Position numbers and translations under genes: made by a program. This document shows positions 37,301 through 50,190 of a DNA stretch of 64,000 nt, piece by piece (position 1 is the first letter of the stretch; every line of letters starts with the position of its first letter). Below the pieces are notes generated by a model. The model had not been told where the DNA came from and ran no database searches. It worked only from the letters and a program-made list of their open reading frames with translations. Source of the stretch: Cinclus cinclus. Lineage: Eukaryota; Chordata; Aves; Passeriformes; Cinclidae. The stretch covers positions 37,148,654 to 37,212,653 of the forward strand of contig NC_085052.1 of assembly GCF_963662255.1 (NCBI RefSeq). Direction: 5' to 3'.

Positions 37301-39191
37301 CATTTGATTCTTGGCCTCCATGGTGGCATAATAGATCCTTGTTTCTATTGGTCCCCGTGCTGTAACAATCCATCCCTGGCCATTTTTTGCCCCCTGGTGT
37401 CACAATGGATCATTAGATTGTTAGCCTGCATTGGGTCACAATGGTTCCTTGCTTCTCTTAGCCCCTGTGGTGTCAAAATGCATTCCAAGAACTTTTAGGC
37501 CACTTGGTCTTACAATGAACCATTTGATTCTTGGCCTCCATGGTGTCATAATGGTTCCTTATTTCTATTGGCCCCCATGCTGTCACAATTCATCCCTGGC
37601 CCTTTTACGTCCCCTGGTGTCAAATGGGATCCTGGGATTATTAGCCTCCATTGGGTCACAATGGATCCTTGCTTCTCTTAACCCCTGTGGTGTCACAATG
37701 CATCCCATGCCCTTTGAGGCCACTTGGTCTTACAATGAATCATTTGAGTCTTGGCCTCTATTGTGTCATAATATTTCCATGTTTTTATTGTGCCCCATGC
37801 TTTCACAATTCATCCCTGGCCCTATTACAACCCCTGGTGTCACAATGGGTCATTAGATTGTTAGCCTGCATTGGGTCACAATGGGTCCTTGCTTCTCTTA
37901 ACCTCTGTGGTGTCACAATGCATTCCAAGACCTTTTAGGCCACTTGGTCTTACAATGAACCATTTGATTCTTGGCCTCCATGGTGTCATAATGGTTCCTT
38001 GCTTCTATAGGTCCCCATGCTGTCAGAGTTCATCCCTGGTCCTTTTGCGCCCCCTGGTGTCAAAAGGGATTCTTAGATTGTTAGCCTGCATTGGGTCACA
38101 ATGGTTCCTTGCTTCTCTTAACCCCTGTGGTGTCACAATGCATCCCATGCCCTTTTAGGCCACTTGATATCACAATGAATCATTTCATTTTTGGCCTCCA
38201 TGGTGGCATAATTGTACCAGGTTTTAATTGGGCCCCATGCTTTCACAATTCATCCCTGGCCCTTTTAGGCCCATTGGTGTCACAAGGGACCATTAGATTG
38301 TTAGCCTGCATTGGGTCACAATGGTTCCTTGCTTCTCTTAACCCCTGTGGTGTCACAATGCATTCCAAGATCTTTTAGGCCACTTGGTCTTACAATGAAC
38401 CATTTGATTCTTGGCCTCCATGGTGTCATAATGGTTCCTTGTTTCTATTGGCCCCCATGCTGTCACAATTCATCCCTGGCCCTTTTACGCCCCCTGGTGT
38501 CAAATGGGATCCTGGGATTATTAGCCTCCATTGGGTCACAATGGATCCTTGCTTCTCTTAACCCCTGTGGTGTCACAATGCATCCCATGCCCTTTTAGGC
38601 CACTTGGTGTTACAATGAGTCATTTGAGTCTTGGCCTCTATTGTGTCATAATATTTCCATGTTTTTATTGTGCCCCATGCTTTCACAATTCATCCCTGGC
38701 CCTATTACAACCCCTGGTGTCACAATGGATCATTAGATTGTTAGCCTGCATTGGGTCACAATGGGTCCTTGCTTCTCTTAACCTCTGTGGTGTCACAATG
38801 CATTCCAAGACCTTTTAGGCCACTTGGTCTTATAATGAACCATTTGATTCTTGGCCTCCATGGTGTCATAATGGTTCCTTGCTTCTATAGGTCCCCATGC
38901 TGTCAGAGTTCATCCCTGGTCCTTTTGCGCCCCCTGGAGTCAAAAAGGATTCTTAGATTGTTAGCCTGCATTGGGTCACAATGGTTCCTTGCTTCTCTTA
39001 ACCCCTGTGGTGTCACAATGCATCCCATGCCCTTTTAGGCCACTTGATGTCACAATGAATCATTTGATTCTTGGCCTCCATGGTGACATAATAGATCCTT
39101 GCTTCTATTGGTCCCCGTGCTGTAACAATTCATCCCTGGCCCTTTCTATACCCCCTGGTGCCACAAGGGATCATTAGATTGTTAGCCTGCA

Positions 39192-40512
39192 TTGGGTCAC
39201 AATGGTTCCTTGCTTCTCTTAACCCCTGTGGTGTCACAATGCATCCCATGCCCTTTTAGGCCACTTGATGTCACAATGAATCATTTGATTCTTGGCCTCC
39301 ATGGTGGCATAATAGATCCTTGCTTCTATTGGTCCCCGTGCTGTAACAATCCATCCCTGGCCATTTTTTTCCCCCTGGTGTCACAATGGATCATTAGATT
39401 GTTAGCCTGCATTGGGTCACAATGGTTCCTTGCTTCTCTTAACCCCTGTGGTGTCACAATGCATCCCATGCCCTTTTAGGCCACTTGATATCACAATGAA
39501 TCATTTCATTTTTGGCCTCCATGGTGGCATAATTGTACCAGGTTTTAATTGGGCCCCATGCTTTCACAATTCATCCCTGGCCCTTTTAGGCCCATTGGTG
39601 TCACAAGGGACCATTAGATTGTTAGCCTGCATTGGGTCACAATGGTTCCTTGCTTCTCTTAACCTCTGTCATGTCACAATGCATTCCATGCCCTTTTAGG
39701 CCACTTGGTCTTACAATGAACCATTTGATTCTTGGCCTCCATGGTGTCATAATGGTTCCTTGTTTCTATTGGCCCCCATGCTGTCACAATTCATCCCTGG
39801 CCCTTTTACGTCCCCTGGTGTCAAATGGGATCCTGGGATTATTAGCCTGCATTGGGTCACAATGGATCCTTGCTTCTCTTAACCCCTGTGGTGTCACAAT
39901 GCATCCCATGCCCTTTTAGGCCACTTGATGTCACAATGAATCATTTGATTCTTGGCCTCCATGGTGACATAATAGATCCTTGCTTCTATTGGTCCCCGTG
40001 CTGTAACAATTCATCCCTGGCCCTTTCTAAACCCCCTGGTGCCCCAAGGGATCATTAGATTATTAGCCTGCATTGGGTCACAATGGTTCCTTGCTTCTCT
40101 TAACCCCTGTGGTGTCACCATGCATCCCATGCCCTTTTAGGCCACTTGGTGTTACAATGAATCATTTGATTCTTGGCCTCTATGGTGTCATAATATTTCC
40201 ATGATTTTATTGTGCCCCATGCTTTCACATTTCATCCCTGGCCCTATTACAACCCCTGGTGCCACAAGGGATCATTAGATTATTAGCCTGCATAGGGTCA
40301 CAATGGTTCCTTGCTTCTCTTAACCTCTGTGGTGTCACAATGCATTCCAAGACCTTTTAGGCCACTTGGTCTTATAATGAACCATTTGATTCTTGGCCTC
40401 CATGGTGTCATAATGGTTCCTTGCTTCTATAGGTCCCCATGCTGTCAGAGTTCATCCCTGGTCCTTTTGCGCCCCCTGGTGTCAAAAGGGATTCTTAGAT
40501 TGTTAGCCTGCA
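39192..40512 (+). repeat. Six-unit block, copy in c
   Basis: Counterpart of 22,242-23,562, with the same unit order and rare markers. A visible difference is TTTTACGTCCCCTGG near 39,803, where copy a has TTTTACGCCCCCTGG. GATTATTAGCC near 40,065 likewise replaces GATTGTTAGCC. Confidence 0.78.
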
Positions 40513-42493
40513 TTGGGTCACAATGGTTCCTTGCTTCTCTTAACCCCTGTGGTGTCACAATGCATCCCATGCCCTTTTAGGCCACTTGATATCACAATGA
40601 ATCATTTGATTTTTGGCCTCCATGGTGGCATAATTGTACCAGGATTTAATTGGGCCCCATGCTTTCACAATTCATCCCTGGCCCTTTTACGCCCATTGGT
40701 GTCACAAGGGACCATTAGATTGTTAGCCTCCATTCGGACACAATGGTTCCTTGCTTCTCTTAACCTCTGTGGTGTCACAATGCATTCCATGCCATTTTAG
40801 GCCACTTGATGTCACAATGAATCATTTGATTCTTGGCCTCCATGGTGACGTAATAGATCCTTGCTTCTATTGGTCCCCGTGCTGTAACAATTCATCCCTG
40901 GCCCTTTTTATACCCCCTGGTGCCACAAGGGATCATTAGATTGTTAGCCTGCATTGGGTCACAATGGATCCTTGCTTCTCTTAACCCCTGTGGTGTCACA
41001 ATGCATCCCATGCCCTTTTAGGCCACTTGATGTCACAATGAATCATTTGATTCTTGGCCTCCATGGTGGCATAATAGATCCTTGCTTCTATTGGTCCCCG
41101 TGCTGTAACAATCCATCCCTGGCCATTTTTTGCCCCCTGATGTCACAATGGATCATTAGATTGTTAGCCTGCATTGGGTCACAATGGTTCCTTGCTTCTC
41201 TTAACCTCTGTGGTGTCACAATGCATTCCAAGACCTTTTAGGCCACTTGGTCTTACAATGAACCATTTGATTCTTGGCCTCCATGGTGTCATAATGGTTC
41301 CTTGCTTCTATAGGTCCCCATGCTGTCAGAGTTCATCCGTGGTCCTTTTGCGCCCCCTGGTGTCAAAAGGGATTCTTAGATTGTTAGCCTGCATAGGGTC
41401 ACAATGGTTCCTTGCTTCTCTTAACCCCTGTGGTGTCACAATGCATCCCATGCCCTTTTAGGCCACTTGATATCACAATGAATCATTTCATTTTTGGCCT
41501 CCATGGTGGCATAATTGTACCAGGTTTTAATTGGGCCCCATGCTTTCACAATTCATCCCTGGCCCTTTTAGGCCCATTGGTGTCACAAGGGACCATTAGA
41601 TTGTTAGCCTGCATTGGGTCACAATGGTTCCTTGCTTCTCTTAGCCCCTGTGGTGTCACAATGCATTCCAAGATCTTTTAGGCCACTTGGTCTTACAATG
41701 AACCATTTGATTCTTGGCCTCCATGGTGTCATAATGGTTCCTTGTTTCTATTGGCCCCCATGCTGTCACAATTCATCCCTGGCCCTTTTACGCCCCCTGG
41801 TGTCAAATGGGATCCTGGGATTATTAGCCTCCATTGTGTCACAATGGATCCTTGCTTCTCTTAACCCCTGTGGTGTCACAATGCATCCCATGCCCTTTTA
41901 GGCCACTTGGTGTTACAATGAGTCATTTGAGTCTTGGCCTCTATTGTGTCATAATATTTCCATGTTTTTATTGTGCCCCATGCTTTCACAATTCATCCCT
42001 GGCCCTATTACAACCCCTGGTGTCACAATGGGTCATTAGATTGTTAGCCTGCATTGGGTCACAATGGGTCCTTGCTTCTCTTAACCTCTGTGGTGTCACA
42101 ATGCATTCCAAGACCTTTTAGGCCACTTGGTCTTACAATGAACCATTTGATTCTTGGCCTCCATGGTGTCATAATGGTTCCTTGCTTCTATAGGTCCCCA
42201 TGCTGTCAGAGTTCATCCGTGGTCCTTTTGCGCCCCCTGGTGTCAAAAGGGATTCTTAGATTGTTAGCCTGCATTGGGTCACAATGGTTCCTTGCTTCTC
42301 TTAACCCCTGTGGTGTCACAATGCATCCCATGCCCTTTTAGGCCACTTGATATCACAATGAATCATTTCATTTTTGGCCTCCATGGTGGCATAATTGTAC
42401 CAGGTTTTAATTGGGCCCCATGCTTTCACAATTCATCCCTGGCCCTTTTAGGCCCATTGGTGTCACAAGGGACCATTAGATTGTTAGCCTGCA

Positions 42494-43373
42494 TTGGGTC
42501 ACAATGGTTCCTTGCTTCTCTTAACCTCTGTCGTGTCACAATGCATTCCATGCCCTTTTAGGCCACATGACGTCACAATGAATTATTTGATTCTTGGCCT
42601 CCATGGCGGCATAATAGATCCTTGCTTCTATTGGTCCCCGTGCTGTCACAATTCATCCCTGGCCCTTTTACGCCCCCTGGTGTCAAACGGGATCCTGGGA
42701 TTATTAGCCTGCATTGGGTCACAATGGATCCTTGCTTCTCTTAACCCCTGTGGTGTCACAATGCATCCCATGCCCTTTTAGGCCACTTGATGTCACAATG
42801 AATCATTTGATTCTTGGCCTCCATGGTGACATAATAGATCCTTGCTTCCATTGGTCCCCGTGCTGTAACAATTCATCCCTGGCCCTATTACAACCCCTGG
42901 TGCCACAAGGGATCATTAGATTATTAGCCTGCATTGGGTCACAATGGTTCCTTGCTTCTCTTAACCTCTGTGGTTTCACAATGCATTCCAAGACCTTTTA
43001 GGCCACTTGGTCTTATAATGAACCATTTGATTCTTGGCCTCCATGGTGTCATAATGGTTCCTTGCTTCTATAGGTCCCCATGCTGTCAGAGTTCATCCCT
43101 GGTCCTTTTGCGCCCCCTGGTGTCAAAAGGGATTCTTAGATTGTTAGCCTGCATTGGGTCACAATGGTTCCTTGCTTCTCTTAACCCCTGTGGTGTCACA
43201 ATGCATCCCATGCCCTTTTAGGCCACTTGATATCACAATGAATCATTTGATTTTTGGCCTCCATGGTGGCATAATTGTACCAGGATTTAATTGGGCCCCA
43301 TGCTTTCACAATTCATCCCTGGCCCTTTTACGCCCATTGGTGTCACAAGGGACCATTAGATTGTTAGCCTCCA
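42494..43373 (+). repeat. Four-unit block, copy in c
   Basis: Counterpart of 33,469-34,348 at offset 9,025, including the same 74-bp foreign patch at 42,567-42,640. The patch therefore predates the b/c duplication. Confidence 0.75.
42567..42640 (+). repeat. Duplicate of the conversion-like patch
   Basis: Same patch and same flanks at offset 9,025, carried along in the duplication that made copies b and c. Its CRE-type TGACGTCA is at 42,568-42,575. Confidence 0.68.
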
Positions 43374-44695
43374 TTCGGACACAATGGTTCCTTGCTTCTC
43401 TTAACCTCTGTGGTGTCACAATGCATTCCATGCCATTTTAGGCCACTTGATGTCACAATGAATCATTTGATTCTTGGCCTCCATGGTGGCAGAATAGATC
43501 TTTGCTTCTATTGGTCCCCGTGCTGTAACAATCCATCCCTGGCCCTTTTTATACCCCCTGGTGCCACAAGGGATCATTAGATTGTTAGCCTGCTTTGGGT
43601 CACAATGGTTCCTTGCTTCTCTTAACCCCTGTGGTATCACAATGCATCCCATGCCCTTTTAGGCCACTTGATGTCACAATGAATCATTTGATTCTTGGCC
43701 TCCATGGTGGCATAATAGATCCTTGCTTCTATTGGTCCCCGTGCTGTAACAATCCATCCCTGGCCATTTTTTGCCCCCTGGTGTCGCAATGAATCATTAG
43801 ATTGTTAGCCTGCATTGGGTCACAATGGTTCCTTGCTTCTCTTAGCCCCTGTGGTGTCACAATGCATCCCATGCCCTTTTAGGCCACTTGGTGTTACAAT
43901 GAATCATTTGATTCTTGGCCTCTATGGTGTCATAATATTTCCATGATTTTATTGTGCCCCATGCTTTCACATTTCATCCCTGGCCCTATTACAACCCCTG
44001 GTGCCACAAGGGATCATTAGATTATTAGCCTGCATAGGGTCACAATCGTTCCTTGCTTCTCTTAACCTCTGTGGTGTCACAATGCATTCCAAGACCTTTT
44101 AGGCCACTTGGTCTTATAATGAACCATTTGATTCTTGGCCTCCATGGTGTCATAATGGTTCCTTGCTTCTATAGGTCCCCATGCTGTCAGAGTTCATCCC
44201 TGGTCCTTTTGCGCCCCCTGGTGTCAAAAGGGATTCTTAGATTGTTAGCCTGCATTGGGTCACAATGGTTCCTTGCTTCTCTTAACCCCTGTGGTGTCAC
44301 AATGCATCCCATGCCCTTTTAGGCCACTTGATGTCACAATGAATCATTTGATTCTTGGCCTCCATGGTGACATAATAGATCCTTGCTTCTATTGGTCCCC
44401 GTGCTGTAACAATTCATCCCTGGCCCTTTCTAAACCCCCTGGTGCCCCAAGGGATTCTTAGATTGTTAGCCTGCATTGGGTCACAATGGTTCCTTGCTTC
44501 TCTTAACCCCTGTGGTGTCACCATGCATCCCATGCCCTTTTAGGCCACTTGGTGTTACAATGAATCATTTGATTCTTGGCCTCTATGGTGTCATAATATT
44601 TCCATGATTTTATTGTGCCCCATGCTTTCACATTTCATCCCTGGCCCTATTACAACCCCTGGTGCCACAAGGGATCATTAGATTATTAGCCTGCA
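42934..44695 (+). repeat. Eight-unit higher-order repeat (1,762 bp), copy 1
   Basis: First of three successive 1,762-bp copies and also the tail of copy c; the same eight units end copy b at 33,909-35,670. Order: class III unit with CTTATAATGAACC; class II unit with CCAGGATTTAAT; GCCTCCATTCGGACACAATG unit with GCAGAATAGATC; GTGGTATCAC unit; two class V units separated by class III and TTTCTAAACCCC units. The marker AGAATAGATC is at 43,491. Confidence 0.87.
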
Positions 44696-46457
44696 TTGGG
44701 TCACAATGGTTCCTTGCTTCTCTTAACCTCTGTGGTTTCACAATGCATTCCAAGACCTTTTAGGCCACTTGGTCTTATAATGAACCATTTGATTCTTGGC
44801 CTCCATGGTGTCATAATGGTTCCTTGCTTCTATAGGTCCCCATGCTGTCAGAGTTCATCCCTGGTCCTTTTGCGCCCCCTGGTGTCAAAAGGGATTCTTA
44901 GATTGTTAGCCTGCATTGGGTCACAATGGTTCCTTGCTTCTCTTAACCCCTGTGGTGTCACAATGCATCCCATGCCCTTTTAGGCCACTTGATATCACAA
45001 TGAATCATTTGATTTTTGGCCTCCATGGTGGCATAATTGTACCAGGATTTAATTGGGCCACATGCTTTCACAATTCATCCCTGGCCCTTTTACGCCCATT
45101 GGTGTCACAAGGGACCATTAGATTGTTAGCCTCCATTCGGACACAATGGTTCCTTGCTTCTCTTAACCTCTGTGGTGTCACAATGCATTCCATGCCATTT
45201 TAGGCCACTTGATGTCACAATGAATCATTTGATTCTTGGCCTCCATGGTGGCAGAATAGATCTTTGCTTCTATTGGTCCCCGTGCTGTAACAATCCATCC
45301 CTGGCCCTTTTTATACCCCCTGGTGCCACAAGGGATCATTAGATTGTTAGCCTGCTTTGGGTCACAATGGTTCCTTGCTTCTCTTAACCCCTGTGGTATC
45401 ACAATGCATCCCATGCCCTTTTAGGCCACTTGATGTCACAATGAATCATTTGATTCTTGGCCTCCATGGTGGCATAATAGATCCTTGCTTCTATTGGTCC
45501 CCGTGCTGTAACAATCCATCCCTGGCCATTTTTTGCCCCCTGGTGTCGCAATGAATCATTAGATTGTTAGCCTGCATTGGGTCACAATGGTTCCTTGCTT
45601 CTCTTAGCCCCTGTGGTGTCACAATGCATCCCATGCCCTTTTAGGCCACTTGGTGTTACAATGAATCATTTGATTCTTGGCCTCTATGGTGTCATAATAT
45701 TTCCATGATTTTATTGTGCCCCATGCTTTCACATTTCATCCCTGGCCCTATTACAACCCCTGGTGCCACAAGGGATCATTAGATTATTAGCCTGCATAGG
45801 GTCACAATGGTTCCTTGCTTCTCTTAACCTCTGTGGTGTCACAATGCATTCCAAGACCTTTTAGGCCACTTGGTCTTATAATGAACCATTTGATTCTTGG
45901 CCTCCATGGTGTCATAATGGTTCCTTGCTTCTATAGGTCCCCATGCTGTCAGAGTTCATCCGTGGTCCTTTTGCGCCCCCTGGTGTCAAAAGGGATTCTT
46001 AGATTGTTAGCCTGCATTGGGTCACAATGGTTCCTTGCTTCTCTTAACCCCTGTGGTGTCACAATGCATCCCATGCCCTTTTAGGCCACTTGATGTCACA
46101 ATGAATCATTTGATTCTTGGCCTCCATGGTGACATAATAGATCCTTGCTTCTATTGGTCCCCGTGCTGTAACAATTCATCCCTGGCCCTTTCTAAACCCC
46201 CTGGTGCCCCAAGGGATTCTTAGATTGTTAGCCTGCATTGGGTCACAATGGTTCCTTGCTTCTCTTAACCCCTGTGGTGTCACCATGCATCCCATGCCCT
46301 TTTAGGCCACTTGGTGTTACAATGAATCATTTGATTCTTGGCCTCTATGGTGTCATAATATTTCCATGATTTTATTGTGCCCCATGCTTTCACATTTCAT
46401 CCCTGGCCCTATTACAACCCCTGGTGCCACAAGGGATCATTAGATTATTAGCCTGCA
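44696..46457 (+). repeat. Eight-unit higher-order repeat, copy 2
   Basis: Same eight units, with AGAATAGATC at 45,253 (exactly +1,762). It carries the private change TTGGGCCACATGC near 45,055, where copy 1 has TTGGGCCCCATGC, and GTTCATCCGTGG near 45,955, where the others have GTTCATCCCTGG. Confidence 0.87.
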
Positions 46458-47950
46458 TTGGGTCACAATGGTTCCTTGCTTCTCTTAACCTCTGTGGTTT
46501 CACAATGCATTCCAAGACCTTTTAGGCCACTTGGTCTTATAATGAACCATTTGATTCTTGGCCTCCATGGTGTCATAATGGTTCCTTGCTTCTATAGGTC
46601 CCCATGCTGTCAGAGTTCATCCCTGGTCCTTTTGCGCCCCCTGGTGTCAAAAGGGATTCTTAGATTGTTAGCCTGCATTGGGTCACAATGGTTCCTTGCT
46701 TCTCTTAACCCCTGTGGTGTCACAATGCATCCCATGCCCTTTTAGGCCACTTGATATCACAATGAATCATTTGATTTTTGGCCTCCATGGTGGCATAATT
46801 GTACCAGGATTTAATTGGGCCACATGCTTTCACAATTCATCCCTGGCCCTTTTACGCCCATTGGTGTCACAAGGGACCATTAGATTGTTAGCCTCCATTC
46901 GGACACAATGGTTCCTTGCTTCTCTTAACCTCTGTGGTGTCACAATGCATTCCATGCCATTTTAGGCCACTTGATGTCACAATGAATCATTTGATTCTTG
47001 GCCTCCATGGTGGCAGAATAGATCTTTGCTTCTATTGGTCCCCGTGCTGTAACAATCCATCCCTGGCCCTTTTTATACCCCCTGGTGCCACAAGGGATCA
47101 TTAGATTGTTAGCCTGCTTTGGGTCACAATGGTTCCTTGCTTCTCTTAACCCCTGTGGTATCACAATGCATCCCATGCCCTTTTAGGCCACTTGATGTCA
47201 CAATGAATCATTTGATTCTTGGCCTCCATGGTGGCATAATAGATCCTTGCTTCTATTGGTCCCCGTGCTGTAACAATCCATCCCTGGCCATTTTTTGCCC
47301 CCTGGTGTCGCAATGAATCATTAGATTGTTAGCCTGCATTGGGTCACAATGGTTCCTTGCTTCTCTTAGCCCCTGTGGTGTCACAATGCATCCCATGCCC
47401 TTTTAGGCCACTTGGTGTTACAATGAATCATTTGATTCTTGGCCTCTATGGTGTCATAATATTTCCATGATTTTATTGTGCCCCATGCTTTCACATTTCA
47501 TCCCTGGCCCTATTACAACCCCTGGTGCCACAAGGGATCATTAGATTATTAGCCTGCATAGGGTCACAATGGTTCCTTGCTTCTCTTAACCTCTGTGGTG
47601 TCACAATGCATTCCAAGACCTTTTAGGCCACTTGGTCTTATAATGAACCATTTGATTCTTGGCCTCCATGGTGTCATAATGGTTCCTTGCTTCTATAGGT
47701 CCCCATGCTGTCAGAGTTCATCCCTGGTCCTTTTGCTCCCCCTGGTGTCAAAAGGGATTCTTAGATTGTTAGCCTGCATTGGGTCACAATGGTTCCTTGC
47801 TTCTCTTAACCCCTGTGGTGTCACAATGCATCCCATGCCCTTTTAGGCCACTTGATGTCACAATGAATCATTTGATTCTTGGCCTCCATGGTGACATAAT
47901 AGATCCTTGCTTCTATTGGTCCCCGTGCTGTAACAATTCATCCCTGGCCC
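46458..47950 (+). repeat. Eight-unit higher-order repeat, copy 3 (truncated)
   Basis: AGAATAGATC falls at 47,015 (again +1,762) and the GGGCCACATGC change is shared with copy 2, so copies 2 and 3 are sisters. The repeat breaks in the last unit near 47,950, where TTTCTATACCCCCTGGTGAC replaces TTTCTAAACCCCCTGGTGCC. Thereafter the order resembles 27,527-28,200 instead. Confidence 0.83.
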
Positions 47951-49540
47951 TTTCTATACCCCCTGGTGACACAAGGGATCATTAGATTGTTAGCCTGCAT
48001 TGGGTCACAATGGTTCCTTGCTTCTCTTAACCCCTGTGGTGTCACAATGCATCCCATGCCCTTTTAGGCCACTTGATGTCACAATGAATCATTTGATTCT
48101 TGGCCTCCATGGTGGCATAATAGATCCTTGCTTCTATTGGTCCCCGTGCTGTAACAATCCATCCCTGGCCATTTTTTGCCCCCTGGTGTCACAATGGATC
48201 ATTAGATTGTTAGCCTGCATTGGGTCACAATGGTTCCTTGCTTCTCTTAGCCCCTGTGGTGTCACAATGCATCCCATGCCCTTTTAGGCCACTTGGTGTT
48301 ACAATGAATCATTTGAGTCTTGGCCTCTATTGTGTCATAATATTTCCATGTTTTTATTGTGCCCCATGCTTTCACAATTCATCCCTGTCCCTATTACAAC
48401 CCCTGGTGTCACAATGGATCATTAGATTGTTAGCCTGCATTGGGTCACAATGGTTCCTTGCTTCTCTTAACCTCTGTGGTGTCACAATGCATTCCAAGAC
48501 CTTTTAGGCCACTTGGTCTTACAATGAACCATTTGATTCTTGGCCTCCATGGTGTCATAATGGTTCCTTGCTTCTATAGGTCCCCATGCTGTCAGAGTTC
48601 ATCCGTGGTCCTTTTGCGCCCCCTGGTGTCAAAAGGGATTCTTAGATTGTTAGCCTGCATTGGGTCACAATGGTTCCTTGCTTCTCTTAACCCCTGTGGT
48701 GTCACAATGCATCCCATGCCCTTTTAGGCCACTTGATATCACAATGAATCATTTCATTTTTGGCCTCCATGGTGGCATAATTGTACCAGGTTTTAATTGG
48801 GCCCCATGCTTTCACAATTCATCCCTGGCCCTTTTAGGCCCATTGGTGTCACAAGGGACCATTAGATTGTTAGCCTGCATTGGGTCACAATGGTTCCTTG
48901 CTTCTCTTAACCTCTGTCGTGTCACAATGTATTCCATGCCCTTTTAGGCCACTTGGTCTTACAATGAACCATTTGATTCTTGGCCTCCATGGTGTCATAA
49001 TGGTTCCTTGTTTCTATTGGCCCCCATGCTGCCACAATTCATCCCTGGCCCTTTTACGCCCCCTGGTGTCAAATGGGATCCTGGGATTATTAGCCTGCAT
49101 TGGGTCACAATCGATCCTTGCTTCTCTTAACCCCGGTGCTGTCACAATGCATCCCATGCCCTTTTAGGCCACTTGATGTCACAATGAATCATTTGATTCT
49201 TGGCCTCCATGGTGACATAATAGATCCTTGCTTCTATTGGTCCCCGTGCTGTAACAATTCATCCCTGGCCCTTTCTAAACCCCCTGGTGCCCCAAGGGAT
49301 TCTTAGATTGTTAGCCTGCATTGGGTCACAATGGTTCCTTGCTTCTCTTAACCCCTGTGGTGTCACCATGCATCCCATGCCCTTTTAGGCCACTTGGTGT
49401 TACAATGAGTCATTTGAGTCTTGGCCTCTATTGTGTCATAATATTTCCATGTTTTTATTGTGCCCCATGCTTTCACAATTCATCCCTGGCCCTATTACAA
49501 CCCCTGGTGTCACAATGGATCATTAGATTGTTAGCCTGCA

Positions 49541-50190
49541 TTGGGTCACAATGGGTCCTTGCTTCTCTTAACCTCTGTGGTGTCACAATGCATTCCAAGA
49601 CCTTTTAGGCCACTTGGTCTTATAATGAACCATTTGATTCTTGGCCTCCATGGTGTCATAATGGTTCCTTGCTTCTATAGGTCCCCATGCTGTCAGAGTT
49701 CATCCCTGGTCCTTTTGCGCCCCCTGGTGTCAAAAGGGATTCTTAGATTGTTAGCCTGCATTGGGTCACAATGGTTCCTTGCTTCTCTTAACCCCTGTGG
49801 TGTCACAATGCATCCCATGCCCTTTTAGGCCACTTGATATCACAATGAATCATTTGATTTTTGGCCTCCATGGTGGCATAATTGTACCAGGATTTAATTG
49901 GGCCACATGCTTTCACAATTCATCCCTGGCCCTTTTACGCCCATTGGTGTCACAAGGGACCATTAGATTGTTAGCCTCCATTCGGACACAATGGTTCCTT
50001 GCTTCTCTTAACCTCTGTGGTGTCACAATGCATTCCATGCCATTTTAGGCCACTTGATGTCACAATGAATCATTTGATTCTTGGCCTCCATGGTGGCAGA
50101 ATAGATCTTTGCTTCTATTGGTCCCCGTGCTGTAACAATCCATCCCTGTCCCTTTTTATACCCCCTGGTGCCACAAGGGATCATTAGATT
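49541..50190 (+). repeat. Detached fragment of the eight-unit repeat
   Basis: Three units here repeat the start of the eight-unit block (class III with CTTATAATG; class II with GGGCCACATGC; GCCTCCATTCGGACACAATG unit with GCAGAATAGATC near 50,096). They carry the C-to-A marker found only in copies 2 and 3. The fragment therefore derives from that lineage and marks the right edge of the homogenised core. Confidence 0.75.

Larger units (their letters stand above)
35671..44695 (+). repeat. Large higher-order repeat, copy c (9,025 bp, 41 units)
   Basis: Contains both the six-unit block (39,192-40,512) and the four-unit block (42,494-43,373), so it is the fullest form. Its signature triplet lies at about 37,471, 37,603 and 37,711. 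The first A half is a hybrid: it carries GTGGTTTCACAATG, as at 26,900 and 44,730, but then CTTACAATGAACC, as in b. Private changes include CCTTATTTCTATTGG near 37,558. The last eight units are the template type for the tandem 8-unit expansion that follows. Confidence 0.87.
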
